This document shows positions 45,070-59,340 of a stretch of 64,000 nt of DNA, one piece after another. The stretch comes from Cerrena zonata (taxonomy: Eukaryota; Basidiomycota; Agaricomycetes; Polyporales; Cerrenaceae): the NCBI GenBank assembly GCA_038087015.1, contig JASBNA010000007.1:1612001-1676000 (forward strand), given 5' to 3'. The notes beneath the pieces were generated by a model. It did not search any database. It saw only the letters and a program-made list of their open reading frames with translations, and was not told the DNA's origin. A program made the translations under genes and the position numbers. The stretch's first letter is position 1, and every line of letters starts with the position of its first letter.

Positions 45070-48000
45070 ATGATGGAAAACCAATCCTCTACCTCCCTAG
45101 CTTCCGGAACTGGACTGGCTGGTAAGTTTCCGCCCATAGTTACGCGCCGCATCTATCTGACGCGCTCATCGTCCCCGTCGCTGTTCAGCCCATGCGTCAG
45201 CACCTGCAGGACATGAGCAAACTAGCCATGTCGCGTCAACAACCCCTGCAGGCGTTCCCGTAGGCGGAACTTCCGCACAACCCACGTCAACTTCACAACC
45301 GCAGGACTTGGGTGGAAATGCAGCCCCAACTGTCCCCACTCCAGCGCAGCCAAAGCCTCCTTTCTACAAGAGAAAGGCATTTATCATTAGCCAGGCTATC
45401 ATCATCCCTCTCGGAATTGTGTTGCTCTTCGTTTTGCTTTTCCCAGTTGTAACAGCTATTGCTCAACTGGTCCTTAATCGAAGCCAGCTCGGTGTCGATT
45501 TCGCGACAATCAGCGCGCCCAGTAATAACAGGTATATCCCTCTTCGTTCTGCCTAATTTATGCGTCGCTCACTGGCGATCCATAGTTTCCAGCTAGCCCT
45601 ACAAGGGACGGTAGGTTAAGTCCGCCCGTCGCAGTGTACACTAGCGCTTACTGTGTTCCGTCCTTCGTCGTCTGACAGGTGACCCATACGGGAATCATAC
45701 CCGCTCGTATACAATTCACCAAACCTATTCAGGTTTCATGGGTTCAGGATAATGGCACCGAATCACCAATCGGGGTTATGGAATTGGGTGACATCCATGC
45801 AAGCCACAAACGCGCTTCAATCGACCAAACAACCCAATTCAATATTACTGATGAAGATGCATTTGGTGTTTTTGCGGGCCACATGATAACTGCCCAAAAT
45901 TTTACTTGGCGGCTCCAAAGTGACAGTCTTCGTGTACAGGCGGCGAAATTCCCTACAAGCAAAGGTCTCAAGTTTAATAAACTGGTGACGTTGAATGGTA
46001 CGTTTTTTCAAGTTGTCCGTGTGAGAATGCTCTTTCTGCACCCGGTCTATCCACGCTATTGCACCCGGAGTGCTGACCTAGAACCTTGACCACAGGTTTC
46101 GACTCCTTCCAAGGCAATGTACTATTGAAGGACCTTCAGCTCCCGAGCGATAACCCCTCTGGAGGAATAAACTTTGTCGCCGCTACGCAACTTACCAATC
46201 CAAGGTAATTTGTCTCGTCTATGTTCTATCTTTATCCTTATGTCATTCCATTTTTAGCCCATTTACATTGGACCTCGGAACGGTAGTATTCGATCTGTCA
46301 TACCGTAATGTACGCCTCGGCTCGGGCAGTAGTCCCAATACGAAGATTGTACGTTTCCATTGCTCATATAATACAATCCGCTGTGTACCTAACATTCCTG
46401 CCTTCCCACAGGCCACCGGTAACAATACTATCACTTTGGCCGGAGCTCTGGAACCTCACAATTCCTCTTCGGAGCTTTCCGTCGTTTCCGAGCTGTTTAC
46501 GAACTATCTGAATGGTGTCCCGTCTGACGTGATTGCAACAGGAAAATCGACACTTCAGTCTGATGGTACGGAAATCGCTTGGTTGTCTACCGGACTTTCG
46601 GCTTTGTCCTTGCATGTGCCCTTCGCATCGTTAGATGGAGCTCTCAACCCAATTCAAAACATCGCTATTGGGGACCTGGCCTTGGCATTCGCAGACGCTA
46701 CACCATGGGCCCCTAGTGCGGAAAGTAATTCTGTTCGCGCAAGTGTATCCTTGCCATTCGGGTTTGGGCTTGCTATTGGCGAGATTCAGAATGCCTTTAA
46801 CATCACGTCGAACGGTAATGTTGTAGCTGGATTATCCACAGTAAGACTATTTCTCCCTACGAATCCATTAACACTCCGCTCACTACAAAATAGCCTCTAG
46901 GCGCATCACAATCGAACATTCGTGTTGCCAGTTCGAGCTTGACTTCTGGCACAATCGACATCACTATCGCCAATACCAATCTGAGTGTTCCAGATCCTAG
47001 CCATCCTGTATTCTCGACCTTCAATGCCAATCTAACAAGCTTAGATGCTGCAAATTTCCGGCTCATCGGACATTCTCGTGCCATAGCGAATACCTCTATT
47101 GGTCAACTAACTCTCGATCCCATCAACTTCAATGTTTCTTCGGGGTTAATGGGGCTGAAGGGACTGAAGGGCTTGACAACGCTCAATACCGTCAGCGTAG
47201 ATGGTGGCACGAAAGACGGAATAACTCTCGGAATCGACGGTTAGCAAATGTCTCGTCATTCTGGTATGCGGAACATTCTAACTTGTACATTCAGTGTCAA
47301 TCTTCAATCCATCTAACTTGAACCTGACACTCGGTGATCTACACGTCCAGCTCTTTAGAGATGGAAGCATGGTTGGCACAGCTCTGATGCCTAATCTTAC
47401 CTTGAAAATGGGAGAGAACCGCGTACAGGCTAGTTCCGTGTTCGCAGCAAATGGTAGTCCCCAAGGTCTACAAACGCTAAACGACTTTGTCGGGAAGAAA
47501 GATGTCCAGTTGTCTATTGCTGGCTTTGATGGAAGCACTGGTATTGCGTCACTAGTCAGCGCATTTGAGACATTGAACATTGATGTCACTCTTCCGGCTT
47601 TGAAAACGAATCTGCTAAACACGGCTGTTTTGCAAGGTGAATGGTATACGGATATGTATACGTATAATCTTCGATCTAATTGTTGTGTGTATAGTCCTTC
47701 CCTCCACTGGGCGAATCAACAACATCTCCCATGTCTCCGTCTCTCTTGCCAACCCCTTCGCCACGGACCTCAAGATCAACCGGATTAAATCCACTGTCTC
47801 CGCATTCGGTATCAACCTTGGGACTATTGACTCTTCCACCAATTTCATGTCTAAAGCAAATGCCACAACGGAATCCCCAATGCTAGAGCTTAATATGAAC
47901 CTGGATCCTAGTTCTATTTTCACTGTGACTCGAGCCTTGGCAGTAGAAGCTGGTCTGAATACCGAACAACTTGATGGTATTGTTCAGCTCGGTGGCTATC

Positions 48001-51000
48001 AATATTTGAAAGTCACAGGTCCACCCGTCGCAACAAACCAGAGAAGGGACAATATATTCACTGGTTTTGACCTACCCACCTTTATTCAGAAGGCTTTCAG
48101 TCAACTCAAATCAGACGTTGAGTTGACGGCAGAGGTTGGCATTGGTAAGTAGCGTTCTTACCGTTTTCGGTAGTTCGCTTTCCCTTAGCGGCGTTGACTA
48201 AACTTTATTGCCACATATACAGGCGAATACACAACCACCCTTACATACACGCAATCTTCACTGCCTACGAAGACTGATGAAAACCTGAATCTCATCCTTC
48301 CCGTTTTGGCTCACCCGATCGTGCAGAAGATTGTGGGAGGAACAGAATTAGGGTAGGTTTTAGCCCGACTCTTTTGAAGGGGCAATCTCAATTAACGCTG
48401 CCACGTCTTCCTGTAGAATCAGCACCGTCCTCATCACTGATCCACAGCAGAACGCTTTCGGTACTAAACTCAATGGATCCATCTCTAATGCCGGCCCATG
48501 TACGTGTATATATAATTATACCATTATATTTTTCGTTGAAAATGTCTATTTATAGTCGATGCCAAAATCTCGTTTCCGCAAGGTGCTACAGTGGCCTGGT
48601 CTGGACAACCCCTTGGAAATATCAAGATGGACGACATCCCGGTTACTGGTGACGTTGGCGCTCAGTTTGCTGTAAACTCGCAATTCCAAGTCGCGGATGT
48701 TGGTCATCTCACGGATTTCACAAAGGTGCGCATTCGTTGTATGACAGAGTATCGATGTATTGAACCTGATGTACGCAGACGTTATTGACCCAAGAATCAT
48801 TTGAATGGGATATCTCCGCCAACAACCTCAATGTCAGCGCGTTAGGCATATCGGTCGACAACATTACTTTGCCATCTAGGAAAGTATCACTGAAAGGATT
48901 TAATGGTTTGAAAGGCGGCGTCAAGGTCGAGACCTTCTCTCTACCATCTAATGATCCTGACGGTGGTATTACACTTAACTTAGCAGCCACCACCACCAAC
49001 GTAAGTTCGGATTGTTTATGACACTGGCATGTCAAATAGAAAGCTCATACCCTTTCGCAGCCCTCGCAAGTCGGCGTCGAATTATCATCGCTTTCATTCA
49101 ACACTTTCGCTAGCGATGTGATGATCGCGCCAGTTACGACCAACAAGACTATAACACTCGCACCTGGTTCGACAACGACATTGCTATTGAACGGCCGTCT
49201 GATTCCTCAGGATTCTTCTCAGGGCCTTTCCGTGGTGTCGGGTATATTCAATCGCTTCATCCACGGAGAAGACAGTGATGTATCCGTTCATGGGTCTGGT
49301 GCTGGTCCTAGCGATGTAAGTATCATGGAGAAGACATTATATTCCGATAATCCTGATTGCTTCTTAAGGTCACTTGGCTAAATGAGGGTATCAAGACGTT
49401 GCAAATCGATACGGTCCTCCCTAATCGCGGCTCTCAAAGTATTATCAAATCTATTAGTCTAAATCAACTTGCCCTTGATTTTACGACCGATACGGCGTAT
49501 AACCCATCCACTAGCAGTGATTCTACAGATGCCGCTTTTGCATTACCTGACGGCTTCAGTTTCCCTATTGACATCACTGCCTTGCAGCAGACCATCGATG
49601 TGTCGTTCAATAGCCAGAACTTTGCACAACTAGCCATTCCCAAAGGTCCAAGTACAACTGACGTTGATAGTCGCGTTATTCACCTTGGGTTCAGCAACGT
49701 GCCGTTTGCTGTCACTGATGGTCAGCAAGACGCATTTAACCAGTTCCTCACTGCTACTACGACAACCAAGAGTCAGACCATCGGACTCTCCGGTTCTGCA
49801 ACCGCTGATGCGAATACTGCTGTCGGACTCCTTTCTCTTGAGAATATAACCTTTTCAGTCGATTCTACGATTGCGGGTTTGAACGGGTTAAGTGAACGGC
49901 CGGTGACTGTCAGCGGCCTAGACGTCAATCATGGCTTCCCCGATTTCTTGTTGATCAAAGTTAACACTGCACTGTTTAACCCAAGGTTCGTTATTGAGCA
50001 TTTGTATAATTCTTACGTTATTAACAACTTTATAAAGTAACTTGACTATCGGGACAGGCGATGTCTCATTCGCATTACAGTTCCAGTAGGTCCCTGGTTT
50101 CTGAATATATGATAGCTTTATTAAACTTGAGCCCAGGAATTCGGTCATCGGTGAAGCAGATCTCTCTCAAATGGTGATCAAACCCGGAAATCAATCCTAT
50201 GCGACTGGTATGTCATCATAGAAATTTCGGTATATATTTCCAGTAATGAACCTACTATAATAGATGTCCATTATGCCCCTCAGGGTGATGCCATGTCCGC
50301 AGGCCGTGCGCTTCTCCAGAATTTCCTACAAGGGGTTGACGTCGACACAACTATCTCTGGAAGTCTCGACTCTACACCAATCCAGTCACTGAAGCTTGCA
50401 CTCTCTAAGATTTCATTGTCCCCAGTGACGATTCCGGCACTCCACCAGTCTCTCATCAAAAGCGTCGCCATCCAGTTCCCCATCGACATCGTATCAACGG
50501 GAATTGCCCAGTCATCCTTTGTTCTGGAAAATCCTTTCACTGCCAGTATCAACCTCCTCAATGTAGGCGCAACAGCGACATTCATAACTTGAGTTTAGGG
50601 ACCATTGACCACGTGGACATCTCATCCAATCCAGTTCACGCCGACGGCCACAGCGCAGTTACTTCGTCGCCTCTTCCTCTGAAGTTCAACTTGGATCCTG
50701 GCACTATTATCCAGCTACTGACGATTGGTGCCCAAAATAACCACGTTGACTTGGGTGGTCTGGTTAGTTTGTTCCAATTCGTGCTGAGCAATCCCGACTT
50801 CCATCCACCTGTGACCACCAAAGTGGACACTAATCAACCAACATGTGTCAGGTAAATGCTTGATTGTTTCGTATATATTCATTCATCTTAACCCTCCACG
50901 TCAGCGGCCATCAACCTGACTTCAACTCGGCGGTCCTGAATTCGCTCAAGAACTTGAATGTGGAGCTCGCAGTAGACAGTTCGGTCAAGCTGGATGATTT

Positions 51001-54000
51001 CCCAACTGATCTCTCATTCGCCCAACACGATGTCCCTGTAACTGTACGTTCTCTTCCCTCAGGATATCCACCCTCCGCCAATGACACTTTATTTAGGTTG
51101 ACAATTCGGCACTATTCTTAATTGGTGCCGTCGCTGGACCCATCGCTCAACACCTCGTTGATCAATCAGAGTTGGCATTTTCTGGGGCTAATATTTCGTA
51201 CGTTACTAATAAACTCTTTGACTATACATGATTCATTGACCTTACTGGTTCCCCAGAAACATTTCAGATCAGGGCTTCGACCTATCTCTTCAAGGCTCTC
51301 TCACGGGAACTGGTCCTCTTGATGCCTTGATCGAGTTTACAGAACCAGTTGTCGTCAACTGGAATGGGAATAATATTGCGACCATTAATCTCCCACCAAG
51401 TAACTATGATTTCCGTAGTATTTTGGACGATTTACTTATGAGTCTTCCCTCTAGTCTGTGCCGCCGCCGACGACGGCGTGCCGGACTACTCAACAAATGC
51501 TCGTCTGACTATCACGGATGATTCAAAGTAAGGACAACCTCAAGTCATATCTATTTCGGGTTCACATATCATTCCATAATAGGTTCACAGATTTCGCTGT
51601 TTTCCTGTTGCATAACCCTAGCTTCGAGTGGACCATTTCTACCGATAAACTCCGTGTCACTGCACTTGGAACTATTTTTGACAACGTATCGTTGTCGAAG
51701 AAAGTATCTTTCAAGGCGTTCAATGGGCTTCCCGGTGTCACTATCAGCAATTTCCAACTTCCCTCTGATGACCCTGCTGGTGGCATTCATATCGAGACCG
51801 ATTCTTCCATACCTTCTACTGCGCGTGAGTACATTTACTGAAAAGCTTTACTAACAAAAAATATTTTACTCACTTGAAAAAAGAGCTTGGTATTGATCTC
51901 GGTATTGTAACGTTCCTGGCTAAGTTCCAAGGTACCACTCTAGGTCGTAAGTACAATAACACATCTCATACGTAGTCCATTTCCTCACTCTCTTTCAAGC
52001 GCTGGCAACCACTAAGTCATTGGCACTGGCTCCCAACTCAGTCACTTCCACACATTTGGCTGGACGAATCGTTCCGCAATCAGTTTCAGATCTAGATACC
52101 ATCGGAGTTTTGTTCTCGAAGTTCTTGGCTGTGAGATTGCTTCAGTTTGAGTCTAGTATTGCATTCGGCTGACATATACATATGGACAGGCGGAAAACCA
52201 AACACTCGAGGTTATTGGACAATCGGTCTCATCTTCTGGCTCGGATTCTGTGGGTTGGCTTACTACAGCGATCCAGTCTCTTACCCTCTCAGTCACTCTA
52301 CCTGGTCAGAAGTTTGATGTAAGAGAATCCAACACTTCGTTTCCTTTGAAAATATTGATTTCGTCTTTCTAGATTATTCGGTCTATCACCCTCAGCGACC
52401 TAGATGTTGTTCTTCAAACCCCAGATCAAGCATTTGCTCCCCCAACTAGCTCCAAGAATACAAGTGCTGTCTACAGAAATCCATTCGGGTTCTCTTTGCA
52501 AGTCGTGGAATCGGGGCAGACTATTACACTTGGCGCCCTTGGTCTCGATGCCGCTCAGGTGAGGGCTCTTTGCAAATTGACCGATATGTATATATACTCA
52601 CACTGTTACTCAACAGCTTGTAATCCCGAAGTCTCCAGCAGTTGGTGGTGTCTCCACTGGCAATGATGCGGACCTTCATTTGTCTTGGAGCAATCAGCCA
52701 CTGAAGTCTCTCAATAATTTGATTTTCGAAGCTACGCTGCTTGGTGTCACAGAATCAGACGTCCTCACTTTCGATTTGAAGGGAACGGCAGATGTTACCG
52801 CCAAAACCGCAATTGGAAATATACCGATATCTGGAATTCCATTCGACGTTCAGTCGACCCTACCAGGTAAGCGTATTAGTATTTATTTGTAACAATTCTT
52901 TTGAAATTCTGGCCTTCAGCTATCAACAACTTCGGAGGAACAGCGAAGCTGAGCGATATCAAGGTCGCCGGAAGTGGTGGAGATGGCGGAAACCAATTCA
53001 TCGTCGCTCCATTGAAGACGGAGCTCGATAATCCTTCCCAGGTCTCTTTGCACACCGTGGATATTGCTTTACCCGTAATGTTCAACGGTGTCAAGATCGG
53101 AAGAGCAGCGATCGACGTATGTCACATTTATAGATCTCTGTGAGTAAGATACTCACCATTTTTTATAGCCCTTCGACCTGGTGCCTGGTGATCAAATACT
53201 TCCTACCGAATTCCACTACCAACCAGACAATGCAAATGACACTGTTGCCCAGGTACGCTTCAATCCAACACCCAAACCCACCAATGATATATTTACTCAC
53301 AACCTTATAGAGCTTCTTGACCAACTTCTTGACTAAGACCGATACTATCCCGTTGAACATTAAAGGAGATACTGCGAGCACACCCATTGAGTCGTTGCAA
53401 TTAGCACTATCTCAAGTACATTTGTCCACGTCCCTACCTGGTGAGGTTCACACCCCTATTCTATTAGTATCAACACGCTAACGGTATCTTCGTAGGTATG
53501 GGAGCTAGCCTTCTCAAGCACATCAACGTCTTCATTACCGCGGCAACCTTGCTCGACAACTTGGTCTCCATCGACTTCGACATCACCAACCCTCTCGACA
53601 CAGACCTTCATATACTCTTCATTCAGAGTGATGGTAAAGTAGGTGGGACAACCTTCGCGCACTTCGAGCAACACTTCGATAGCCTCGTCGTCCCACCAGG
53701 TCAAACGGTGAACTCTGGACGTATTCAGAATGTTGTTCTTGTCCAAGGCGCTCTTGCTTCACTTGGAATCATCCCTCTCGCCATGCTCGATGTATTCAAC
53801 GCGGCCACGGTACAAATTGGTGACAACGGATACACTGTCCCGTGGTTACAAACCTCTCAGTTGGCTGTACCGGTAACATATACACTTGAACTATTCGGAC
53901 TTGACGTTGGAATACCCCAGTTGAAATCTGCAGCGTTGTCGATGAGTGCGTCCTCGGTCGCGGCAACTAAGAGCGAGCAAAGTGCTAGCAGTTCCGCCGT

Positions 54001-54329
54001 TGCTGCATCGTCAATTACCAGTGTATCCGCTTCTATTTCTGCTTCTCCATCTTCTGGAGGTGACGCAGAGACGCCAAAACCATCAGAGTCGGCACAGGTG
54101 CAACCGACCGCATCGAATGAAGCCAAGGAAACGCTTCAAGCAACTTCAGCAGAGGCCGCCTCTCCTGCTGCCAAAGCAGAGCCTACTCCATCACCTACAC
54201 CGACGGAAGAGGTATGATCCTTTTTTCATTAGCACACGTAAACATTCTTACTCACATCTGGTATTTCCATAGGACAAAGCTGAGACCGTATCAGCTGCTC
54301 TTTCCGACGACGCTACCTCCACAGCATGA
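45070..54329 (+). CDS. giant single-pass DUF3712/Tag1-like protein
   Basis: About 2,500 residues with more than 25 short introns. The N-terminus is Ala/Thr/Pro/Gln-rich and short, then a basic stop (KPPFYKRK) and one membrane helix near residues 80-104 (AFIISQAIIIPLGIVLLFVL). Everything after it should face the vacuole lumen or outside. The lumenal part is beta-rich, with repeated tracts such as FEWDISANNLNVSALG and LPSNDPDGGITLNL. It ends in a Ser/Ala/Glu-rich tail (about 53900-54329). DUF3712 proteins include yeast Ylr173w/Tag1, a vacuolar protein needed to end autophagy; I match on architecture, not on a search. The start is the ATG at 45070 (MMENQSSTS), spliced at 45121 to 45189. The last exon ends DDATSTA. 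Confidence 0.8.
45700..54200 (+). repeat. three ~2.8-kb modules within the giant protein
   Basis: The same order of blocks recurs three times. Anchor blocks are FTWRLQSDSLRVQA (about 45899), FEWDISANNLNVSA (about 48800) and FEWTISTDKLRVTA (about 51622). Next come PSDNPSGGI (about 46143), PSNDPDGGI (about 48943) and PSDDPAGGI (about 51762). Then come IAWLSTGLSALSLHVP, VTWLNEGIKTLQIDTVLP and VGWLTTAIQSLTLSVTLP, near 46575, 49370 and 52250. The spacing is very regular (2.80 and 2.82 kb). Confidence 0.85.
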
Positions 54330-54866
54330 TCTATACGTACTACTCGAAACCCTAATCACGATATAGGCTACGAAATCTAGTGGAATCATGGTTCGCAACG
54401 TGACACGGGATACTCAGACACTTTACTATGTCATCTCTCGAACGACTTTCGGATATCTCTTTGCACATTTTATGTTATACATTAACTATATGACCCTGCT
54501 GACTGGAACATTCCCCCCTTGTTTCATGCCTCGCTATGAACTCGCGACGATACCTTGTTATTCTTACCGTTTGCGATTGCATTAATATACCTTCTTACCC
54601 CTACTTTCCATGCAAAAGTCCACAAAACCTTGTTAGTAATGTCGATGCTGTTACGAAATGTACTGTACACCTGATGCCATCAAATGATTTGATATGCAGT
54701 CCGAATAATCGTTAAAAGTCATGATGATATGCAAGCTAGACAGATGTGCGTAGTGGTAATATAAAATACAGATATGGATGCGATGTATGACTAACAGATA
54801 GCACGAAAGATGAACAACAGGTCGAACCCAAGTGATCGAACGAAAAACAACAACAGAGAAAACGAA
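54330..54866. other. convergent gap, giant gene / GLE1
   Basis: About 540 bases between converging stop codons; two 3' UTRs are expected. I see nothing else. Confidence 0.4.
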
Positions 54867-56965
54867 TTATGGACTCGTGCCCATGATCTTCTCGATTTCC
54901 AGTTGCACTCGTACACGAGCAGCAATGCCTTCTGGAGTGGTACCTCCAATAAGGGTCGAAGTGCCGTTAATACCAGTGGTGACACCGTCGTAGAGGACAG
55001 AGAGAAGCTTGATCCACTGGTTGCCCCAAATTTCTTTCGCTTGGGTACCTCCAACATCCAGCGCGGCTATAATCACGAGTAGTGAGTATTCAGATATCAG
55101 AGGGAACACAAATAAAACATACTGTAAATCAACTCCGGCGCGACAGGGGACTGCAGCAATACTGGCTCCGACAGTATCCGAGCAAACCATGTCCAAAATC
55201 TTGGTAGCCTGTACAGGCTATCCAATGGCTTCGGAGTCTGCGCAAAGAGAATCGAGGTATACACCCTCATGATCCCTGCAACCCGATTCATATGGTCTCC
55301 AATATTCTCTTCCTGATTGTCGTCCTTTCTCCATCCAGCAATCTTCCTCCTATCCTGTTGACTCAAATCCTTCCCATCAACGTCCTTAGTGGGAACACGC
55401 GTAGGGACCGGCCAGCCGCCAGTCCGTTGAACAAGTTTTGCCCAGAAGACTTCATGGAAGTTTTCAAGATTCCAGAGGAGATTGGCGGTCAGTTGGGCAA
55501 GGGGACCTGCAGAGCGTTTCTCTGCTGTAACCTCGGCTTCGGCCTGGAGCAAGATAGCTTTGGAAAGGGAGGAGAGGAGGGCGTAGTAGACCTGGAGTGG
55601 ATAGGCCGGGGTGGGGCGGATGATTTGGATGATTTGTTGTGACTTAAGGAGTTGTGAGTAATCTAAAATGGAGCGTAAAATGGAAAGGAGGGACATACCA
55701 CTCGGTTGACGGTCTGGGGATCATCAGTCAGTTGACCAACTTTGGGCGTGATTTCTCGTCGAGCCGCACTCCATTTCGACTTGAGTTCCTTGTTGGCCTT
55801 TACCATCTTCATAGGGCCGTCCTTGATTTTCTATTGGAAATGGATCAAAATATGCAAGAGCAGTGGACGAGGAAAATGTTCACCTTCAGCATGACCCGGG
55901 CTCGCCGCCAGTCATCTTCAGCAGTTGCGAGACCAAGTTTCTTTCTCTCCGCCTCTTCCGCCTTCAGTCGCTCAGCCCGTTGTCTATCCAACTCGGCTTG
56001 TTTCTCCCGCTCTTCTTCTTGTCTCTTTAGTTCCTTCTGTCGTTCCTCCTCTTCCACTCGCTTCTTCTCTTCTTCAGCCTTCTGTTTCTCCTGTGCTAGA
56101 CGTTGTTGTTGCTCGGCCTCCTTGCGTTTCCGTTCCTCTTCCAACTTCTTCTTAAGGTCTGCCTCCATCCTCGCTCTGACTTTGTTCTCTTCGAACTTGA
56201 TGACATTTTCGATACGTTCCCAGAGTCGTTGATCCCGTTCTCGCCATTGCTCTCGAAGTTTTTGTTCTTCGGTTTGCTGAGCAAGTTTGAACGAAGCAAG
56301 AGCAGCTTCTACTTCTTGCATCTGGCGGTTATGGATCGCAATAAGCTGAGAATTGTCTTTCGTATGAGTCTGTCTCTGTGACTGTCGAAGCTGAGAGGTC
56401 GTGCGCGTTTGTTCATGGCGTGCGGAGATCTATGGGCCAGTTTATAAACCATTGCATAGATTGCATAGAAGAGAAAACTTACAAACGCTTCCCTCCGAGT
56501 CTGATGCTCCCACTCTTCATACGCGTCTTTATGGCGTACTCTTAACCGTATTGAAGCCATGGTGTCTTCCATACGGAATCTGTCTTCTGCGGTTTGGATA
56601 ACGCGTTGAGGCACTCTAAATAGCATAGGTCGCGATGACGGTAGGTTAGATATGTCGAGTAGCCGAGGATGTACAATTGAGGTGTAACTTTACGGTTGAG
56701 GTTGAGGAACTTCTGATTCAGAGTCATAGCAGAACGAGTCTGACGATGACGACGAGGATGAAGCCAGAGATTCTGAGTCAGAATCATCCTGATCATAATC
56801 CTCATCCGAGTCTGGTGGTAAACCAAATGTTGATCCAGACCGAATGGAAGGTCTTGCTTTCCTGTTTTAAATGAGCATCGTGTCATAAAGTGGACGTTCA
56901 TGTTCATGTTCATACCTCCTCCCAGTAGGGGATGATGATTCAGACCTAGGTGCACTAAATCTCAT
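54867..56965 (-). CDS. GLE1: mRNA export factor GLE1
   Basis: Cytoplasmic-side nuclear pore protein that, with inositol hexakisphosphate, activates the DEAD-box helicase Dbp5 in mRNA export. It starts MRFSAPRSESSSPTG at 56965. An acidic Ser-rich stretch with many Asp/Ser follows, then a long charged coiled coil (about 56320-55860, with EERKRKEAEQQQRLAQEKQK). Then comes the alpha-helical GLE1 domain: LLSILRSILDYSQLLKSQQI, NLLWNLENFHEVFWAKLVQR, RRKIAGWRKDD, HMNRVAGIMRVYTSILFAQT, FWTWFARILS and ALDVGGTQAKEIWGNQWIKL. The protein ends KIMGTSP. It has several short introns. Confidence 0.92.
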
Positions 56966-57492
56966 GGTTATGATGAAGAAACGACGTGATGAACGTCGAG
57001 GTAGGTGCGGCTGGTGGTGCAGGCGTTTGCCAAGTGAGGCCACTCAACAGCACCTCTCGGCTATAAACATTCCCAATTTAGCTCCCGCCACTCTCAATAG
57101 CCGCCTGTCTACTTTTGGCAGTCGTTGTGGTTGAATTTGATTGATCGCTGTCAGTCTTTTGGTGGAGGCTTTAGTTGGCCCGATATTAAATGGAGACTGA
57201 TGAGTGTCTTCCACCATGTTGAAAGCATTGAAATAGAAATTTACAGGATTATCGTACTACAAAGCCCTTATACACTTGATTTAGTCTGGGACAGCGCAAA
57301 CTAGAATGTCTATTTGTTTGACTATTGGGTACTATTTCCTTCTCCGAGTACAAGATATCATACATCAGCCATAGAAAAAACTAAACTATGAGATCACATA
57401 CTCACTCACCATTCTGTAGCTCACACTCAATATCACCGGTCAATCACAGTCTGAGACATCGGGCTGTGACATTGAAGCCACCCAAGTATGTC
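56966..57492. other. intergenic, GLE1 promoter side
   Basis: About 530 bases between the GLE1 start and the F-box gene stop, same strand. No gene or repeat was seen. Confidence 0.4.
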
Positions 57493-59132
57493 CTAGTGGT
57501 TTCCAGTTCCACTTTGTCGAGACTGCACTTCATCCATCAAGTCTTTCATTCCTTTGGTTCCATATACCACACGGTGTACGGCCTGCGCACGGAGGAGTGG
57601 GAAGAGTCGGTGCACAATTGCGATCAACAATTGGGTGCACTGACAAAACGGCTCATTAAAATCACCGTGGAGGCGTAAATACCGCAATCCATGACTGATG
57701 GAAGGAACTTCATGCAACGAAGGTACACTTCTCAGTGTCTGCGAGAGAGTAATGCTCTCTAATACTGGGCATCGGGATGCAATTTCTATGAGAGAATGCG
57801 GTGTTGGAAAATAATCCTCTGGCAAGTTCAAGCTTTGAAGTACGGTTATACTCTTGAGATCAGGCCACGAAGTCGCAAACTTGTATAGATCTAGATTTGT
57901 TAATTTGACCGGGTAACGTTGTAAATTCGCGGTCAATTTCTGGAGCTGGGCAGTTTGCATGAGAGGTTGTAGAATTTCTGATATCGGGATAGTATGAATC
58001 CTGGCTCTGGGGCTAGGATCGTCCATGGTGAGAACGATGGTAAATTCGGTGATGAAACTCCCAGCCCGTTGAACTATTGACGTGAGGGAGTCTTTCAACT
58101 TCGCCACCGCCAATAACTCATCCGGGGTCGGGATCGTCACGACGATTGTGAGACCATTCAATCTCGTAGAATGGATAGTGTTGAGAATGGTGGACACTGT
58201 GCTGATGCAACCAGACACTTGAAGGGAACGCAGATGTTGAAAAGAGTTGGATATGGGATCAAAAGGGGTGATGTCGGTTAGGAGAGAAATAAAACAGAAA
58301 TAGGCCGCCCAGGTAGGTTTCTTCGACCAATTTTTGACATGTCTGACCAACCAATCCTCCGAGTGACCGATACTATCTGATTCCCGGTCAAACATTCCTC
58401 GCTCGGAGGCGGCATACAGAGCTTTCCTCTCCACAAGGTCCGAAACCTTGATAGCCCAATCGAGTTCATGCAAATCGGGTACACGTCGTGCTAATAACTG
58501 AAAGACTGACAACTGATGTTGTGAGTCCGCCAACTTGAGTGTTGAATCTCGTTCATTCAAGAGGTGACTTGGTGATCCGACGAAGCTAACGGTGTGTAAA
58601 GTTGGGGAGAGAAGAAGCGAGGCGTCTATGATTGAGGGGAGACAATCAATTAACATGAGACGATCAAGACGAGGAAACAAAGGTTTATCTCCAAAAATAC
58701 GATGCAAGGATTTGAGTCTTTCTCGTGCATCATTGCCTAAAGTAAGGCTGCATTCCGAGAGTCTCATTCTTCTGACTCGCATCGCATAGAAGCGGACGCG
58801 CTGAAAACAAGCATCCTCTTCAGTGAGGTCCTGAGAAAAGTCTGATAAGGCACTGTTCAATCAAGTTCAAGCACGACGAGTTAGCATACCGGAGAGAGGG
58901 GGATTAGTGCTAATATAGCATGAAAATTTTCTCGGTCTTCCCATAAACGGTCCAAAGCACAATCCCTGAAGGACATGCATGCTCGTGCTAAGTTCACTAA
59001 AGCATTGAGTTTCCGTTTCTGTTGTCTGGCACCACGAATACGAGCATCGCGGCGTGGTTTGAGGTGTCCGAAGATCTCGTACTGAATGTCAACATTAAAG
59101 ACAGCGTGATGAGTGACATTGAAGTGGGCCAT
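57493..59132 (-). CDS. F-box/LRR-like protein
   Basis: Two exons, 59132-58890 and 58830-57493, joined in phase 0, give 526 residues. The N-terminus VDIQYEIFGHLKPRRDARIR, with LVNLARACMSFRDCALDRLW, has the shape of an F-box, which would bind Skp1 in an SCF ubiquitin ligase. The rest repeats leucine-rich-like elements (for example FPRLDRLMLIDCLPSII, FQHLRSLQVSGCISTVSTIL and HGLRYLRLHGD). Such genes are greatly expanded in Agaricomycetes and evolve fast. The substrate is unknown. I chose the acceptor at 58831 because the nearer one breaks the frame. Confidence 0.72.
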
Positions 59133-59340
59133 GACGAGGTTGGTGGGAGTTCAACCCGGTTTGTGATGCTATCGATATCCCTGCGTTACTGATCAGATCT
59201 GTATACATAGAGAAGTATCTCGCACGATGTCATTAATCCAATAGTCGCCCCCGCCAGACATGTGACAATGTTACGAAAGCGTTGATTGAGCAAAGCAGAA
59301 AAGGTGTTCTGACAATGGTACAAATAGGAGGACATCCTCC

